Shown: positions 62,615 through 64,000 of the stretch, piece after piece
Layout of the letters: each line of letters opens with the position of its first letter
How positions within the stretch are numbered: position 1 is the first letter of the stretch
Origin: FEN-987 sp964598845
Lineage (GTDB): Archaea; Thermoproteota; Bathyarchaeia; 40CM-2-53-6
DNA: 64,000 nucleotides
Reading direction: 5' to 3'
NCBI GenBank assembly: GCA_964598845.1
Contig: CAZRDM010000005.1
Location: 1-64,000, forward strand
Made by a program: the position numbers and the translations under genes
Notes under the pieces: generated by a model
The model's input: the letters and a program-made list of their open reading frames with translations, nothing else
Databases searched by the model: none
Told to the model about the DNA's origin: nothing

Positions 62615-63232
62615 TTGAGGGGAGCTCTTATTCTCGCTGGCGGGAGGAGCACACGATTTGGCCGAAACAAAGCGCTCGCGAAACTCGCCGGGAGACCACT
62701 CATTCTTCACGTCCTCGATAGAGTCATGAGCGTGGCAGATGAGGTCTTGGTAGCGATTGGGAGAGAGAATCAGACCTCTTTTTTTACCAAACTTGTTCCG
62801 AGGTCCGTACCAGTTCTCAAGGACAGGATGCGTGAGAAGAGCCCCTTGGTGGGAATAGTCACAGGGTTCCAAGCCATGAAGTCCCAGTACTCACTGGTCC
62901 TATCGTGCGACACGCCTTTCGCGAAAGAAAGCGTTCTCGAATCTCTTTTCGAAAGAGCGGCTGAATCAGACGCGGCGATTCCGCGGTGGCCGAATGGTGA
63001 CCTGGAGCCACTGCAATCGGTTTACAGAGTTCGAGGCGCTCTCCGAGCTGCAAGGCTCGCGTTAAGTCAACATGGCTTTCGAAATGTGGATATGATAAAG
63101 AGGCTCGACAAAGTCGTCTTCGTGCCCGTTCAAGAGATCGAGCAACTCGACAGCGCTCTGTTGACATTCTTTAACGTGAATACCCCACGCGATCTACGGC
63201 GCGCCGAAGTGATTTACCCTTTCGATCGATAG
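62615..63232 (+). CDS. mobA: Molybdenum cofactor guanylyltransferase-like protein (MobA family)
   Basis: This is a 205-residue nucleotidyltransferase. The N-terminal GALILAGGRSTRFGRNKAL is the nucleotide-binding signature, and the SCDTPF strand provides the metal Asp. MobA attaches GMP to Mo- or W-pterin; related enzymes act on other cofactors. Convergent AOR at 63236 supports a role in pterin cofactor assembly. Start TTG 62615, 15 bases after the upstream gene. It ends in TAG, three bases before the AOR stop on the other strand. Confidence 0.82.
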   Translation: MRGALILAGGRSTRFGRNKALAKLAGRPLILHVLDRVMSVADEVLVAIGRENQTSFFTKLVPRSVPVLKDRMREKSPLVGIVTGFQAMKSQYSLVLSCDTPFAKESVLESLFERAAESDAAIPRWPNGDLEPLQSVYRVRGALRAARLALSQHGFRNVDMIKRLDKVVFVPVQEIEQLDSALLTFFNVNTPRDLRRAEVIYPFDR

Positions 63233-63235
63233 GGG

Positions 63236-63999
63236 TTAGCTCCTGGTCGCTTTCTTGACGTATTGTGAAATCATCTGTTGGATGACCCTTGGATTCAAAC
63301 GACCCACAGGGCTCTCCGTCTCAAGAAGCCGCCTAGGGATCCTTTCCTTGGTTAGGTCAAAGTCCTCTCTGATCTTGAAGTCGTAGAGATTTCGGGAAAT
63401 CTTCCTTCCAAGCCTCATCAGCCTCCCCACGGTGATGTCTATTCCAACAGCTGCTAATGCTCTAACAATGAGTTCCTTCACGTAGACGCTCCGTGTGAAG
63501 TAGCATGCGATGAGTGAATGGAGGACGTTCAGCCAATCCTCCTCTTCAATGAGGAAGTCAACGATCTGTTCCGGGGTTACTCTCTTCGTCATCCCCGTTT
63601 GGTCTATGCTGTACCCTGCGTTACTGAGATGGGAGTGTCTAGCGCCTACCAGTGTTCCGACCAAGAACCCGTAGCCAGTGAAGTACCCTGCCGGGCTATT
63701 CTTTCCAAGTGTGATAGCGAATTCTTCTCCACCATATGCTTCGGCAGCAGCAGCAACCCCTCGCGCGAGTGTTGCATAGAAGTGGTTCTTGGAATCGGCG
63801 ATGCTTACGATCATGTCCATGTAAGTTTCAAAATCCCCCCACCCAGGACGGAGCCCCATCGTTTCATCCGTAGTGATGAATCCCTTTTCGTAGGCTTCAG
63901 TCGCCCAGGCCAAGACCGCTCCTGTCATGATGGCATCCAAGCCTAAGTGTTCGCACAATGAAATCAGCTGTAAAACTCCCTTCGGATCGCTCACAGCCA
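63236..63999 (-). CDS. Aldehyde:ferredoxin oxidoreductase, C-terminal part (cut by window end)
   Basis: The visible 250 or so residues match the C-terminal domains of AOR family proteins: ISLCEHLGLDAIMTGAVLAWATEAYEKG (CDxxGLDTISxG in relatives), the ARGVAAAAEAYGG helix and the final RRLLETESP region (IPxR in family). The N-terminal pterin domain and the first FeS cysteines lie beyond base 64000. It differs from the AOR at 49616 (no obvious LNxCR near the end; YFTRSVYV instead), so it belongs to another AOR subfamily. It ends in TAA. Confidence 0.8.
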   Translation of the reverse strand, partial: AVSDPKGVLQLISLCEHLGLDAIMTGAVLAWATEAYEKGFITTDETMGLRPGWGDFETYMDMIVSIADSKNHFYATLARGVAAAAEAYGGEEFAITLGKNSPAGYFTGYGFLVGTLVGARHSHLSNAGYSIDQTGMTKRVTPEQIVDFLIEEEDWLNVLHSLIACYFTRSVYVKELIVRALAAVGIDITVGRLMRLGRKISRNLYDFKIREDFDLTKERIPRRLLETESPVGRLNPRVIQQMISQYVKKATRS

Positions 64000-64000
64000 G

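Noticed and set aside
1..64000. CRISPR arrays, insertion sequences, rRNA genes and other tRNAs
   Set aside because: I found no regularly spaced repeats, transposase genes, rRNA segments or second cloverleaf by reading; a dedicated search could still find weak ones.

Overview
ORGANISM. The window looks like the chromosome of an anaerobic archaeon, most plausibly a Bathyarchaeia-type lineage (inference). Archaeal signs are a glycerol-1-phosphate dehydrogenase-type protein, H4MPT/F420 enzymes (Mer, MtrH and several LLM/F420 proteins), tungsten aldehyde:ferredoxin oxidoreductases, TATA-like promoters, and binding proteins anchored by an N-terminal ITKIQA-type membrane helix. TTG and GTG starts are common. 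No mcr genes and no methylcobamide:CoM methyltransferase are present here, so methanogenesis is not supported by this window alone.

CENTRAL DISCOVERY. Positions 24450-27282 hold a pyrrolysine (Pyl) decoding unit. It contains a tRNA-Pyl with a CUA anticodon, a stand-alone PylSn, an overlapping PylSc catalytic domain, and a convergent dimethylamine methyltransferase gene, mtbB, whose reading frame crosses an in-frame UAG at codon 351, the position expected for Pyl. pylB, pylC and pylD are not in the window. UAG is nevertheless the commonest terminator here: by my reading about 24 of 53 genes end in it. An ornithine cyclodeaminase/alanine dehydrogenase-family gene (53437-54423) is also interrupted only by an in-frame UAG, inside its nucleotide-binding glycine loop.

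LAYOUT. 1-4 kb: LivG remnant, ALDH7-type dehydrogenase, decayed LLM gene, DAO-family oxidase. 4.2-7.5 kb: glycyl radical enzyme and activase, then an ornithine cyclodeaminase relic. 7.7-14.6 kb (minus): branched-chain-amino-acid-type ABC transporter, then an MttB-family methyltransferase and a DUF2284 protein. 15-20.4 kb: F420 oxidoreductase, corrinoid protein, two MttB-family genes. 20.5-24.4 kb: APC permease, phosphoesterase, nucleotidyltransferase, oxidoreductase relic. 24.45-27.3 kb: Pyl unit. 27.8-39.8 kb: enolase-superfamily epimerase-like enzyme, N-acyl-D-amino-acid deacylase, aldo/keto reductase, five-gene Dpp-type peptide transporter, CocE-type hydrolase. 39.8-44 kb: SDR, AlaX, MFS transporter, G1P dehydrogenase-like enzyme. 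44.2-49.5 kb: GcvPA, GcvPB, SDR, MttB family. 49.6-51.9 kb: AOR and MoaD. 52-59 kb: Mer, UAG-containing OCD gene, aminotransferase, agmatinase family, MtrH, MttB family. 59-64 kb: ECF-type membrane protein, two LLM proteins, MobA, second AOR (cut by the window end).

HOW IT FITS (inference). Methylated amines are imported and demethylated by five non-Pyl MttB-family enzymes and Pyl-dependent MtbB onto the corrinoid protein. MtrH moves the methyl group to H4MPT, and Mer oxidises or reduces it within a Wood-Ljungdahl-type C1 pathway. The glycine dehydrogenase, DAO-family oxidase, aldehyde dehydrogenase, aminotransferase and AORs would deal with the amino-acid and aldehyde skeletons. Several decayed fragments (LivG, LLM, OCD, SDR twice, CrtI-like) show an actively eroding accessory region.
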